Source: Chlorogloea purpurea SAG 13.99
GTDB taxonomy: Bacteria > Cyanobacteriota > Cyanobacteriia > Cyanobacteriales > Microcystaceae
NCBI GenBank assembly: GCA_016903695.1
Contig: JADQBB010000028.1
Span: forward strand, 1 to 57,939
Length of the DNA: 57,939 nucleotides
Reading direction: 5' to 3'
This document shows, in pieces, positions 35,473 through 43,728 of the stretch. Both the position numbers and the translations under genes were made by a program. The notes under the pieces were generated by a model that saw only the letters and a list, made by a program, of their open reading frames with translations, was not told the origin of the DNA and ran no database searches. Numbering within the stretch: position 1 is the stretch's first letter; each line of letters opens with the position of its first letter.

Positions 35473-36564
35473 ATGACTACAGTTTTAGAGAATATATCTC
35501 TCTTTACAGATTCGGGGGAATCATTACCCTCTTTTGTTAGCACTGGTGGCTATCAAGGAGCGGAACAAAAATTTATCGAGCTTTTAAACATCGATAACTT
35601 AGACCGTGAAATAGAATCGAATCGGGGTATAACCCACGGATTCGATGCTTACATCGATAAAGCATTAAGAGAAGCCTACGAAGAAAATAGCAATTTTGCT
35701 AACCTATTTTTACAAAGAGTTTTATATAGAATCAACCGTTTAAATCTGTTCTGGTATGATGATTTAAGCAACTATAAAAACGAAAGATCTTTTTATTTAC
35801 AATCCGTTAGAAATAAAATAGAAAATCGTTGGCAAGCATGGGAATTAAAAAACTTTGACTTAGCCGCCCTACAAAATAGCGATGTAAAAGAAGAACTATT
35901 AAAGCGGGGCGCAGCCGACTTACACCCGCCCGTCACCCCCAGTAAAGCTTATCTGACAGATACTATGTCGGTGGAGGGGTATAGATATTTATTAGCCGTG
36001 GCTTCTTTAGATGGATTGGTCGAAGCGAGTCGGATGTCGAGAATTCTCGGTGGTGCTAGTAATGAAGTGCAAGCCACGTTAATCCGGGTGCTACTGGAAG
36101 AATACGGCAACGGCCGATTACACAAAAAACACTCCACATTCTTCGCCCAAATGATGGCGGAGTTGGGATTAAATACCGAGCCGGAGTATTATTTCCATCT
36201 CGCACCTTGGGAGTTATTAGCCTCGATCAATCATAATTTCCTCTTGACCGAATGTAAGCAACATTTTCTTCGCTATAACGGCGGTCTGACCTATTTTGAA
36301 ATCGTCGGCCCCTCTATTTACGAAGATTATAAAGCGGCGGCCCGAAGATTGAATCTATCGGAGACGGCGATGGGCTATTGGACTCTCCACATCAAAGAAG
36401 ATGAGAGACACGGACAGTGGATGTTAGAAGATGTGGCTTTAGCTTTAACTCATAAATACCCTCACGCGGCTTGGGAAATATTACTAGGATACGACCAAGA
36501 GAAATGGATGGGCGATCGAGCCGGTAACGCCGTTATTCGTTTAATTAAACAATTTGAAACTTAA
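35473..36564 (+). CDS. Haem-oxygenase-like diiron oxidase (iron-containing redox enzyme family)
   Basis: 363 residues, mostly helical. The C-terminal half has the scattered carboxylate/His pattern of haem-oxygenase-fold diiron enzymes: LLEEYGNGRLHKKHS (Glu209/Glu210, His217/His220), a Glu in YFEIVGP (276), and HIKEDERHG (His306, Asp310/Glu311, His313). Related enzymes (UndA, BesC, SznF-type) carry out O2-dependent C-C or C-N cleavage or N-oxygenation on amino or fatty acids. Residues 1-150 are an additional helical N-domain not usual in the shorter members. The methyltransferase gene follows 11 bp later, so they form a two-gene unit. The product of the pair is unknown. Confidence 0.75.
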   Translation: MTTVLENISLFTDSGESLPSFVSTGGYQGAEQKFIELLNIDNLDREIESNRGITHGFDAYIDKALREAYEENSNFANLFLQRVLYRINRLNLFWYDDLSNYKNERSFYLQSVRNKIENRWQAWELKNFDLAALQNSDVKEELLKRGAADLHPPVTPSKAYLTDTMSVEGYRYLLAVASLDGLVEASRMSRILGGASNEVQATLIRVLLEEYGNGRLHKKHSTFFAQMMAELGLNTEPEYYFHLAPWELLASINHNFLLTECKQHFLRYNGGLTYFEIVGPSIYEDYKAAARRLNLSETAMGYWTLHIKEDERHGQWMLEDVALALTHKYPHAAWEILLGYDQEKWMGDRAGNAVIRLIKQFET

Positions 36565-36575
36565 CTATTCTCACC

Positions 36576-37319
36576 ATGCAAGACATAACTTTAACCTCCC
36601 GACAACATTTAAAAGCTTATTCCCCCAATGAAGTATTTTTCTGCCCTGAAGAATCTTTATTTTACTCCCAATGTTTGGACAAAATGGTACTGGGTGATTG
36701 TACCTCTCTCGATACGGTAGTAGAATTCGGTTCGGGAGATGGAAGCCCGGTTATTAACTCCTTACTTAATAATTCTTTTAACGGATTTATCCAAGGCTAT
36801 GAATTAAACGAGACTGCGTGTGAATTAGGACGATCGAGAATCGAAAAATATGAACTGGGGGATAAATACGCCATCACCAATCGATGCTTCTTCCAAAACT
36901 GCCCCGCCGATACTACCTATTTAGTGGCTAATCCCCCCTATTTACCTGCGCCCGATGACCAGTTATATATGCCGTCTCTACACGGGGGGAAAGATGGGTC
37001 GATTATTACCCGCCGGTTATTAGGTGTGGGATGCGAGAAAGTAATGCTGATGATTTCCGCTTATTCTAACCCCATAGATACGATCGATCACGCTAACTTA
37101 CTGGGTTATAAGGTCATAGATTTCATGGTCGCCCCTCTGAAGTTCGGCTACTATAGCTGTGAACCCAAAGTCAGGGAGACCATAGAAAAATTAAAGGCGG
37201 CTAATAAAGCTTTCTATTCCGGTGACGTGTACTTGTTAGCGGGAGTGCTATTTAAGAAAGACTGCCCCCCCGATTTAGATATTTCCGCCGAATTTCTCAA
37301 GGTGATGACGGCTTTGTAG
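36576..37319 (+). CDS. SAM-dependent methyltransferase (HemK/N6-type NPPY motif)
   Basis: 247 residues. Rossmann-fold motif I is VVEFGSGDGS (48-57), an acidic residue ends the next strand (QGYELNE), and VANPPYLPAP (117-126) is the NPPY motif of methyltransferases that act on planar nitrogen (N6-adenine, or glutamine amide in PrmC). A short length and the missing N-terminal PrmC helix bundle argue against PrmC. Its tight linkage to the diiron enzyme (11-bp gap, same strand) suggests it modifies the same small molecule or a common precursor. The 3' end overlaps the convergent membrane protein gene by 23 bp. Confidence 0.75.
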   Translation: MQDITLTSRQHLKAYSPNEVFFCPEESLFYSQCLDKMVLGDCTSLDTVVEFGSGDGSPVINSLLNNSFNGFIQGYELNETACELGRSRIEKYELGDKYAITNRCFFQNCPADTTYLVANPPYLPAPDDQLYMPSLHGGKDGSIITRRLLGVGCEKVMLMISAYSNPIDTIDHANLLGYKVIDFMVAPLKFGYYSCEPKVRETIEKLKAANKAFYSGDVYLLAGVLFKKDCPPDLDISAEFLKVMTAL

Positions 37320-37950
37320 AAATTAAGGATGGACGGATGATGATGTAACTCGCAGGGCCGAGGACGGGGATAAGAGAAACTATCCACAAAAGGAGAGGAT
37401 TTTTCAATCCTCTTTTTTCCATATCGTCTTTTATAAGAATAGGAACCAGTAGGGTTAAAGCGCAAAAATCCAGACTCATCACGTTGATAAATCTGCTGGT
37501 TTGCCATTGAGTTAGGAAATCGGCCCAATCACCCCGGAAAATTCCGTAGAGTATGAGGGCTAATCCGCCTAAAAAGGTAATCAACCCGACGAAACGAGAA
37601 TCCCATAATTTAAGTACCCAATTCTTTTCCCCGGTGAAACTTGCACCAGGTTCACGGAAAATCAGATAGGGCAGGATAGCGAAGGCCCCGACGGCAAAAG
37701 AAAGACTAGCGAAAGGCCAAGCTGGTATTTTTTGCCCTCTCCCGTCTATTAACATCAAGGAGGTGTAGATTATGGGCCAAACTCCCATGAGATTGAATAG
37801 GGAGATGATCACGGGATTGATGCCATCCCATTGACCGCCCGATAGCTTGGTAATTAATTCTAAAGTATCGGGTTGGTCTGGCGGGGCGAAGACGAAAGCG
37901 TAAAGGGCCAATCCCACCCAGAGTATTCCTAAAATGAGCGAATTCCGCAT
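37297..37950 (-). CDS. Conserved multi-pass membrane protein
   Basis: 217 residues with at least five hydrophobic segments: SLILGILWVGLALYAFVFA, VIISLFNLMGVWPIIYTSLM, WPFASLSFAVGAFAILPYLI, FVGLITFLGGLALILYGIF, then FCALTLLVPILI and LLWIVSLIPVLGPASYIIIR. It resembles DUF2834-like cyanobacterial/plastid membrane proteins. The loops are short and no catalytic motif is seen. Function unknown. It is the last gene on the minus strand before the convergent methyltransferase. Confidence 0.65.
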   Translation of the reverse strand: MRNSLILGILWVGLALYAFVFAPPDQPDTLELITKLSGGQWDGINPVIISLFNLMGVWPIIYTSLMLIDGRGQKIPAWPFASLSFAVGAFAILPYLIFREPGASFTGEKNWVLKLWDSRFVGLITFLGGLALILYGIFRGDWADFLTQWQTSRFINVMSLDFCALTLLVPILIKDDMEKRGLKNPLLLWIVSLIPVLGPASYIIIRPSLISTKPSSP

Positions 37951-38026
37951 AAATCTTTCTTGGATATTGTTGGTGAGTTTCTACTCATCGTAGAATACTC
38001 ACCGAAGTGAAATTTATCGCACAGGT

Positions 38027-38167
38027 TTAGGGTGAGCCGGTAGGGGAAGGACTCGGAGAACCAGAAGGAGTAGTGCCGGTGCCGCCGCCGCCACCGCCGC
38101 TATTACAGGCGGCTAAAGGAGCGATAAAGCATAGTGCTAACAGAAGGGGCAAAATTTTCTTAGACAT
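38027..38167 (-). CDS. Tiny Gly/Ser/Pro-rich lipoprotein
   Basis: 46 residues from the ATG at 38167, which has AAAGAAA just upstream; an in-frame start at 38215 would place 16 charged residues before the signal and is rejected. A short basic start, a hydrophobic core and the lipobox LAAC predict lipidation at the Cys. The mature peptide is only ~26 residues: six Gly, then Thr-Gly and a Ser-Pro repeat tail (GSPSPSPTGSP). Such a low-complexity tail cannot fold into a domain. Many bacteria encode comparable small lipoproteins of unknown role. Confidence 0.6.
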   Translation of the reverse strand: MSKKILPLLLALCFIAPLAACNSGGGGGGTGTTPSGSPSPSPTGSP

Positions 38168-38220
38168 ATTTTCTTTAAAGGAAACTACAGCAGTTAATTT
38201 TATACGATCGGGCACTTCAA

Positions 38221-40029
38221 TTATGTATCTTTTTCGGTTTCCACTTTAACTTCTTTAGATAGATGTTTGAACCAAGTGAAGTATAAACCTATCGAAAGTA
38301 ATAAAAAAGCTAGAGTCAGTATTTTGACGCTTTCCCACTGTTTCATGATGACAACTATGCCGATGAGGAATAGGACTAGTTGCCAGGGGACGGCGATAAA
38401 AGTAGCTAATATATCTCGATTATTTTCGGCTCTAATTTTAGCTTGGGTGCTGGGTTTGAGATTCCGGCTCATCTCTCCCCAAAAACCGAAAGGGCGAGTG
38501 ACATTATAAAAATTTTCCATGACGCTCTTTTGGGTGGGTGGTGTCAGTAATGTAACGACGATACAGCCAACCAACGAGCAGATAGAAGGCACGAGAAAGA
38601 GTATGTATTCTTGATATTGAGTGTGTTGAAAGAAAGGGAAGATGATTCCTTGGGCGGCTATAGCCGATAGCATTCCCGCTACTGTGCCGGCCGCGAATCC
38701 GTAGCCGTTGAATCGCCACCAATACCACCGCAGTAATAAAGGCACAGCTAACCCCACGCCCAATCCTGTTGTTAACCATCCCCAGATGTCATTGACATTG
38801 GTGATATTGAAACTTAATAGTAAACCGATAACCACTACCAAGACCGAAGTTAAACGACTTTGAAAGATTAATTCCCTGTCACTGGCTTCTGGTTTTATGT
38901 ATGCTTGGTATATATCTCTCACCCAATAGGCTGCACTAGCATTAATAATGGCGTTGAAAGTGGACATGGCCGCCGCTAGGAAAGCAGCGATTAATAGCCC
39001 CTTCATCCCCACAGGTATATATTCGGCTATCACGGTAGCGAGGATTCTTTCCGGGTCAGTGATAGTGCCTCTGGTGAGTCCGTAGTTAATCGCCAATACT
39101 GCAAAAGAAGTCACCAGGGGCCAGCGAAAGGAAAGTAAGAGAATCCAGAATAGGGATAATAGCCCCGCGTCTCGATCGCTTTTAGCCGCCAGATACCTCT
39201 GTAACATATAGCCGCCGCTACCACTACAGCCTTCAATAAAGGTTTTTAAAAGATAGAAAAACACCACGCCACCGAAAAGATTGAAGATGGCATAATCACC
39301 TGGTAGATCGATCGTCGGTGAGGGTACTATACTACTCCACTCGCTCAAAGTCCAAGTTTTCGGAGTAGTAGAGCCTGGTATGGCGACGGTGAAAGTTTCG
39401 GGAAGATCCACCGTGAATAAAGCCACACAGGAAACGTAAATCACGGCGACGAAAATCAATCCACCTTGGAACAGGTCAGCGACGACACCACCGTAAAAAC
39501 CACTGGCCACGGTATAGATAAGCGTTAAGAAAATGAGGATGATAGAAGCTAAACGATCGTCCATACCGAGAAACTGCCCGATGAATTTCCCCCCCGCCAC
39601 GGAGAAATAACTCATGGTGCCGATCGAGAATAAAATCGTGGCCACGGCGCTGATGATACGGGCCGCTTTTCCCTGTTTCCCAGACCCGAAACGGAATTTC
39701 ATCCATTCCGCCATCGTCATCACTTGCGCCCGGCGATTCCACTTGCCCATAAAGGTCATGAGAAAAGCCATAATCAACACCACACCGCCCCTGATCTCGA
39801 TATATAATCCTTTAGTTCCCAGGGCATAAATCAACGCCGAAATCACCATCGTCCCGGCTAAGTCGGTATTGGCGGCCATGCCGGAGACTCCCAACATCCA
39901 CCAGGGTAAACTCCGATCGCCGAGGAAGAAGGATTCTAATCCTTTAGAGGCTTTCTTCTCGTAAATGGCACCGATGGCGAGAGTGCCCGCTAGATAGAGC
40001 AGGATGATGACATAATCGATTAATTGCAT
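38221..40029 (-). CDS. Sodium:solute symporter (SSS family)
   Basis: 602 residues with a dozen or more hydrophobic helices. It has the family's N-terminal VIILLYLAGTLAIGAIYEKK and FFLGDRSLPWWMLGVSGMAA, and the symporter signature region GGYMLQRYLAAKSDRDAG. Imports an organic solute with Na+; the substrate cannot be predicted from what I can see. Residues 500-602 form an extra C-terminal segment with further membrane helices. It lies four bases after the BioD-like gene on the same strand and so shares its transcript. Confidence 0.88.
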   Translation of the reverse strand: MQLIDYVIILLYLAGTLAIGAIYEKKASKGLESFFLGDRSLPWWMLGVSGMAANTDLAGTMVISALIYALGTKGLYIEIRGGVVLIMAFLMTFMGKWNRRAQVMTMAEWMKFRFGSGKQGKAARIISAVATILFSIGTMSYFSVAGGKFIGQFLGMDDRLASIILIFLTLIYTVASGFYGGVVADLFQGGLIFVAVIYVSCVALFTVDLPETFTVAIPGSTTPKTWTLSEWSSIVPSPTIDLPGDYAIFNLFGGVVFFYLLKTFIEGCSGSGGYMLQRYLAAKSDRDAGLLSLFWILLLSFRWPLVTSFAVLAINYGLTRGTITDPERILATVIAEYIPVGMKGLLIAAFLAAAMSTFNAIINASAAYWVRDIYQAYIKPEASDRELIFQSRLTSVLVVVIGLLLSFNITNVNDIWGWLTTGLGVGLAVPLLLRWYWWRFNGYGFAAGTVAGMLSAIAAQGIIFPFFQHTQYQEYILFLVPSICSLVGCIVVTLLTPPTQKSVMENFYNVTRPFGFWGEMSRNLKPSTQAKIRAENNRDILATFIAVPWQLVLFLIGIVVIMKQWESVKILTLAFLLLSIGLYFTWFKHLSKEVKVETEKDT

Positions 40030-40033
40030 CTGT

Positions 40034-41110
40034 TTAGGTGATAGTGAGTTTTTCGATGAGACGATCGATGGCGAAATGTTCGGTCATCATCTGTTGAATA
40101 CACTCTACCTTAATTTGTTCCTGGAATCGTACCGTACCGAAAGCCCTGTCAACTATTTCCACCGTGGTTAAGGTGTCGAGATTAACCGATAACATCGGTA
40201 CTTCCAAGTCTTCGGCCCGACTCAGTATTCTGGGATCTGGGGGTATATTTCCCGTGAGGATCAAACAACTGGTGGAAGTTTCTAAAGCGGCCAGTTGTAA
40301 ATCACTCCTATCGCCGCCTGTGACTACGGCCATATTTTCCCCCTTGCGGAAATATTCTAGGGCTGCGTTCACGTTCATGGCCCCGATAGCCAGACTCTCT
40401 ACTAACCAATCTAATCGATCGGGGCGACATAATACGGTAGCCCCCAATTGATGCACTATTTCTCTGACGCTGACGCTTCTCAGTAATTTACTACTCGGTA
40501 GCATTCCTAATACTTCTATTCCCTGTCGTGCTAGATAAGGTGTCATCAAAGCTTGTACGTCTTCTAACTCCCCGACGGGCACATCGTTAATAACTACGCC
40601 GATTAAATTGTTTCCTAAATCCTGTTTGGCTTTAATTAAACTATCGACGATCAGGGGCGAAGTATAACGAGTTACTAATAATACGGGTATATGGAACTGA
40701 TTGCTAATTTGTGTGACGGATAAATCGAAGCTGTTGCCCTCCCAGAGAGTGCCCGCACCTTCTAACAGTAATAACTTTTCTCCCCGACCTTGCAGATATT
40801 GAGGTAGTTGCCCGGTATAGTCGCCCGTATCGATGCCCCGTAATCTTTTCTCGATCGTATCCGGTTCTAGATACACTAGAGGTAGTTGTATTGCTGATTC
40901 CGGTAGGCCCAAGACCTGGCTCATAAATTTAATATCTTCTTCTTCGCTTCTACCTTGTTCGTCGTTGATGGAAGTGCCGATCGGTTTGCCATAATTAAAG
41001 ACGATGTTTCTCTGCTTTAATAGATGAGCTAACCCTACGATAGTACCGGATTTGCCGCTATAAGGTTCTATCGACGCTATTAATAAAGCTGGACTGGATT
41101 TAGTAGTCAT
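40034..41110 (-). CDS. BioD-like P-loop / DRTGG domain protein (phosphotransacetylase N-terminal-like)
   Basis: 358 residues from the ATG at 41110. A GTG at 41125 is also possible: it lies in AGGAGTG, which I read as the Shine-Dalgarno. The N-terminal half is a dethiobiotin synthetase/CobQ-like P-loop NTPase (SIEPYSGKSGTIVGLAHLLK). The C-terminal half has the DRTGG-type domain (NMAVVTGGDRSDLQLAALET). This combination occurs as the regulatory front part of long phosphotransacetylases and as stand-alone cyanobacterial proteins; the catalytic acetyltransferase part is absent. A nucleotide-sensing regulatory role is inferred. Neighbours are the EbsA-like gene upstream and the symporter four bases downstream. 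Confidence 0.8.
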   Translation of the reverse strand: MTTKSSPALLIASIEPYSGKSGTIVGLAHLLKQRNIVFNYGKPIGTSINDEQGRSEEEDIKFMSQVLGLPESAIQLPLVYLEPDTIEKRLRGIDTGDYTGQLPQYLQGRGEKLLLLEGAGTLWEGNSFDLSVTQISNQFHIPVLLVTRYTSPLIVDSLIKAKQDLGNNLIGVVINDVPVGELEDVQALMTPYLARQGIEVLGMLPSSKLLRSVSVREIVHQLGATVLCRPDRLDWLVESLAIGAMNVNAALEYFRKGENMAVVTGGDRSDLQLAALETSTSCLILTGNIPPDPRILSRAEDLEVPMLSVNLDTLTTVEIVDRAFGTVRFQEQIKVECIQQMMTEHFAIDRLIEKLTIT

Positions 41111-41140
41111 TGATTTTAAATTCACTCCTGAACATTTTTA

Positions 41141-41518
41141 TTACTCTTCAAATCGTAGTAGTTTGCGATAGAAACTTTGGGAAAAATCCGCCGAACCTAA
41201 TTGCTTGTGAGTCTTGATAGAACCGATTAAAAAATCAATAAACTCGGCGTTCAGTATAGTCATCTCGTAGCTGAGTTCTGCCTGTCCTTCAAATTGTAAG
41301 CGACAACGAGTTAATTCTGCTGGTAAATTGGATACATACCAACTAGCTACGAAGGGTATACTTTCGCTGCCTTCTATCTGCCGCTTACCTTCTAGATAAC
41401 CTTGTTTATAAAGCGTTAAAGCGTAGGGAAGTAAGCTATGTTTATCCTTGGGATAGTAGGGCATATATACTACTACTTCTGCTTTATTAGCTGCTTCTAG
41501 TTTGTCTATAGCTGTCAT
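41141..41518 (-). CDS. ebsA: EbsA-like protein (type IV pilus biogenesis)
   Basis: 125 residues. The pattern VVYMPYYPKDKHSLLPYALT, YKQGYLEGKRQIEGSESIPF, VASWYVSNLPAELTRCRLQF and the C-terminal SFYRKLLRFEE match my memory of the cyanobacterial EbsA family, a small cytoplasmic protein needed for type IV pilus assembly and for self-suppression of biofilm in Synechococcus elongatus. No membrane segment. It heads a minus-strand run with the BioD-like protein and the symporter. The name rests on recalled similarity, not on a search. Confidence 0.7.
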   Translation of the reverse strand: MTAIDKLEAANKAEVVVYMPYYPKDKHSLLPYALTLYKQGYLEGKRQIEGSESIPFVASWYVSNLPAELTRCRLQFEGQAELSYEMTILNAEFIDFLIGSIKTHKQLGSADFSQSFYRKLLRFEE

Positions 41519-41589
41519 ATTTTTGAACTGTACACTTACAAAAATTTTCGCCTAAAATAACGGAGATGAACCATGAGATTACTACCATA

Positions 41590-42273
41590 TCATTTGTCAC
41601 TGGGTGGATGGCAGTAAATGGGAGCCGGGGGGGAGATAAGATTTTTTTGAATAGCGACCACAGCGGCTTGAGTACGATCGCGCACGTCCAATTTATGGAG
41701 GATGGTGTGGACGTGAACTCTGACGGTGCCAGGGGCGATATAAAGTTTCTCGGCGATTTCTTGATTGGTTTTACCCTCGACGATCAAACCCAATATTTCC
41801 TCTTCCCGCTTGGTTAGAATCGGGTTTAATCTATTCTCCACCTCATTGGTTGCCGCTATATTGCCGAAAGCGGAACGAATTTCGTTAGTAGCGGCGGAAT
41901 CCCACCAAGAAGCCCCGGCGACCAGCGATCGTATCGCCAGGATCAAACTCTGTGAGGGAGCGCCCTTCACACAATATCCGCCGGCCCCCGCTTCGATAAT
42001 GCGATCGATCAAGGTTTTCTGTGTGTGGGATGTCAATACTAATAAGGGTAGGTGCGGCGATATTTGCTTGATCTGGCGACAAGCTTCCACGCCTCCGAGA
42101 CCTGGTAAACCTATATCGATCACCACTATATCGAGGGAATGCAGTTTAACCATATCCAGTGCGGTTTCCCCATCTTCCGCTTCGGCGACGATTTCTAAAT
42201 CGGCTTCTTGTTGCAAGCGTACTCTCAAACCGAGGCGGAAAAGTTCATCATCTTCGACGAGAAGGATTTTCAT
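41590..42273 (-). CDS. NarL/FixJ-family response regulator
   Basis: 227 residues. The receiver domain has Asp8/Asp9 and phospho-acceptor Asp53 (VVIDIGLPGLGG). The C-terminal LuxR/GerE helix-turn-helix (LTKREEEILGLIVEGKTNQE, then IAEKLYIAPGTVRVHVHTIL) binds DNA. A Pro-rich tail follows (SPPAPIYCHPPSD). The gene lies 117 bp downstream of the sensor kinase gene on the same strand; the pair is divergent from kdpA, so regulation of kdp is the obvious hypothesis. The phased TCTAAAC repeats near kdpA are candidate sites. Confidence 0.9.
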   Translation of the reverse strand: MKILLVEDDELFRLGLRVRLQQEADLEIVAEAEDGETALDMVKLHSLDIVVIDIGLPGLGGVEACRQIKQISPHLPLLVLTSHTQKTLIDRIIEAGAGGYCVKGAPSQSLILAIRSLVAGASWWDSAATNEIRSAFGNIAATNEVENRLNPILTKREEEILGLIVEGKTNQEIAEKLYIAPGTVRVHVHTILHKLDVRDRTQAAVVAIQKNLISPPAPIYCHPPSDK

Positions 42274-42390
42274 GGGTTTTGACGTTATCTTTGACTCACA
42301 AATTCTTGAAAATGAAAAACTGATTCGGGATTAATAATCAAGATAAATCTATTAATAATAATTTAACCCGAACTCACACCCTATTCCCTA

Positions 42391-43485
42391 TTAATAATTT
42401 TTGCCAAGAGTGGCAGATGGGAGACGGAAAGCGAAAACCGCGCCCGTGGGCCGGCGATTCTCCGCCCAAATCGTGCCGCCGTGGGCTTCCACTATCTGCC
42501 GCGATAGATAAAGCCCCAACCCCGAACCTTTGGCTAAACGGGCGCATAGCGTGCCTTCGGCATCGCTCTCTCCCTGATAAAATCTTTCAAATAACTTGGA
42601 TACTTCTTCTCCATTCACGCCGCCGCCTCTATCCATCACCTTCACCGTTTGATAAGATGAACCTGATTCTAAGACTAATTCTACCCTCGAACCGCGGGGA
42701 GAATGATTGATGGCATTAGCCAGTAGATTAGTGAAGACCCTGTGTAGTTGTAATCTATCCCCATTCACTCCCAAAAACTGGCGAAAATCTGATGCCCCGC
42801 AGGTGATGGATATATGAACGCGGCGACTCGCGGCTAAAGATGTCATCGTCGCCGCTACATCTTCAGCCACATCTGATAAATCCACCGGGGCTAAATTCAA
42901 GCGCAAGCCCTCGTTATCGTTACGGTACACGTCCAGTAAAGTTTCTACCATCTCTAAAGTAGTTTGGTGACTGCGTACCATCGTGGCGAGAACGCGATCC
43001 TGTACCGGGTCGACCCTGCCGAAACTTCCTCCCCTGAAAGCTTTTAAAGTTTCGATCGCTCCTAACAGGGGTGTTTTTAAATCATGGGTCAGGGTAGAGG
43101 TAAAATCTTCTCTGACTCTGGCGAGATTTTCTTGGGCTTCTAATTTGCCTCTCTGTTGGAGTAGAGTTTGTTGATCAAGACGGATACGATCGCTCAATAT
43201 CCCCGTTACTATTAAAGCTAAGATGGCGATGATACGGCTGGCGAAGGTGGGCGGCTTCACGGACTCAAAACCCGGAAACCAAATATTGATCAATGTGAGT
43301 CCACAGGCGAGCGCGGTAGTATAAAAAGTTGTCTTACGACTTAAATAAGAGCTTGCCAATAAAATCGGCCCGATATACAGATAACCGAAAACGTAGTCCG
43401 GGGGTGTTAACAACTCTAAAGCGAACACGAAGGTAAACAAGCCGATGATTAAACCTACCGTCTTTGAGCCTGTATATTGGTTCAT
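42391..43485 (-). CDS. Membrane sensor histidine kinase
   Basis: 364 residues from the ATG at 43485 (a GTG at 43488 is one codon upstream). Three or four hydrophobic helices fill residues 8-98 with very short loops, the sort of sensor that reads the membrane itself. HisKA (His near 134 in TSTLTHDLKTPLLGA) and HATPase (LLANAINHSPRG; DRGGGVN; GSGLGLYLSRQIVEAHGG) follow. The membrane section recalls the four-helix block of KdpD, but the KdpD-specific N-terminal domain is on another protein here (50303). It is the likely partner of the regulator at 41590 and is divergent from kdpA. Confidence 0.88.
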   Translation of the reverse strand: MNQYTGSKTVGLIIGLFTFVFALELLTPPDYVFGYLYIGPILLASSYLSRKTTFYTTALACGLTLINIWFPGFESVKPPTFASRIIAILALIVTGILSDRIRLDQQTLLQQRGKLEAQENLARVREDFTSTLTHDLKTPLLGAIETLKAFRGGSFGRVDPVQDRVLATMVRSHQTTLEMVETLLDVYRNDNEGLRLNLAPVDLSDVAEDVAATMTSLAASRRVHISITCGASDFRQFLGVNGDRLQLHRVFTNLLANAINHSPRGSRVELVLESGSSYQTVKVMDRGGGVNGEEVSKLFERFYQGESDAEGTLCARLAKGSGLGLYLSRQIVEAHGGTIWAENRRPTGAVFAFRLPSATLGKNY

Positions 43486-43561
43486 CACATTTCAATAATT
43501 TATTAGTAATTGAAACATAGCAATTAAAGCTTTTCAAGCTAACTAAATCTCTAACTTTAAA

Positions 43562-43600
43562 TATAAACATCATCTAAACACTATCTAAACGCTTCTAAAC
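43562..43600 (+). promoter_or_regulatory. Four phased heptamer repeats upstream of kdpA
   Basis: TATAAAC at 43562, then TCTAAAC at 43573, 43584 and 43594: spacings of 11, 11 and 10 bp, one helical turn each. They lie between the divergent kinase gene and kdpA (about 130 bp before its start). Arrays like this are typical binding sites of response regulators. Binding is inferred. Confidence 0.5.
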
Positions 43601-43728
43601 GAAGCCTATATCAGCACTCTATAAAAACTCATAAACTCCTGTCTATACCTTGTAATTTTCTCAAAATAGTTTCACTCTGATTAATAGAGAAGTAAGAAAC
43701 TGCCACGAGAAATAGAGGTTTAATATTC

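Noticed and set aside
41566..41817. 83-residue plus-strand frame antisense to the response regulator
   Set aside because: Lies within the regulator's coding region, without family resemblance or codon-like pattern.
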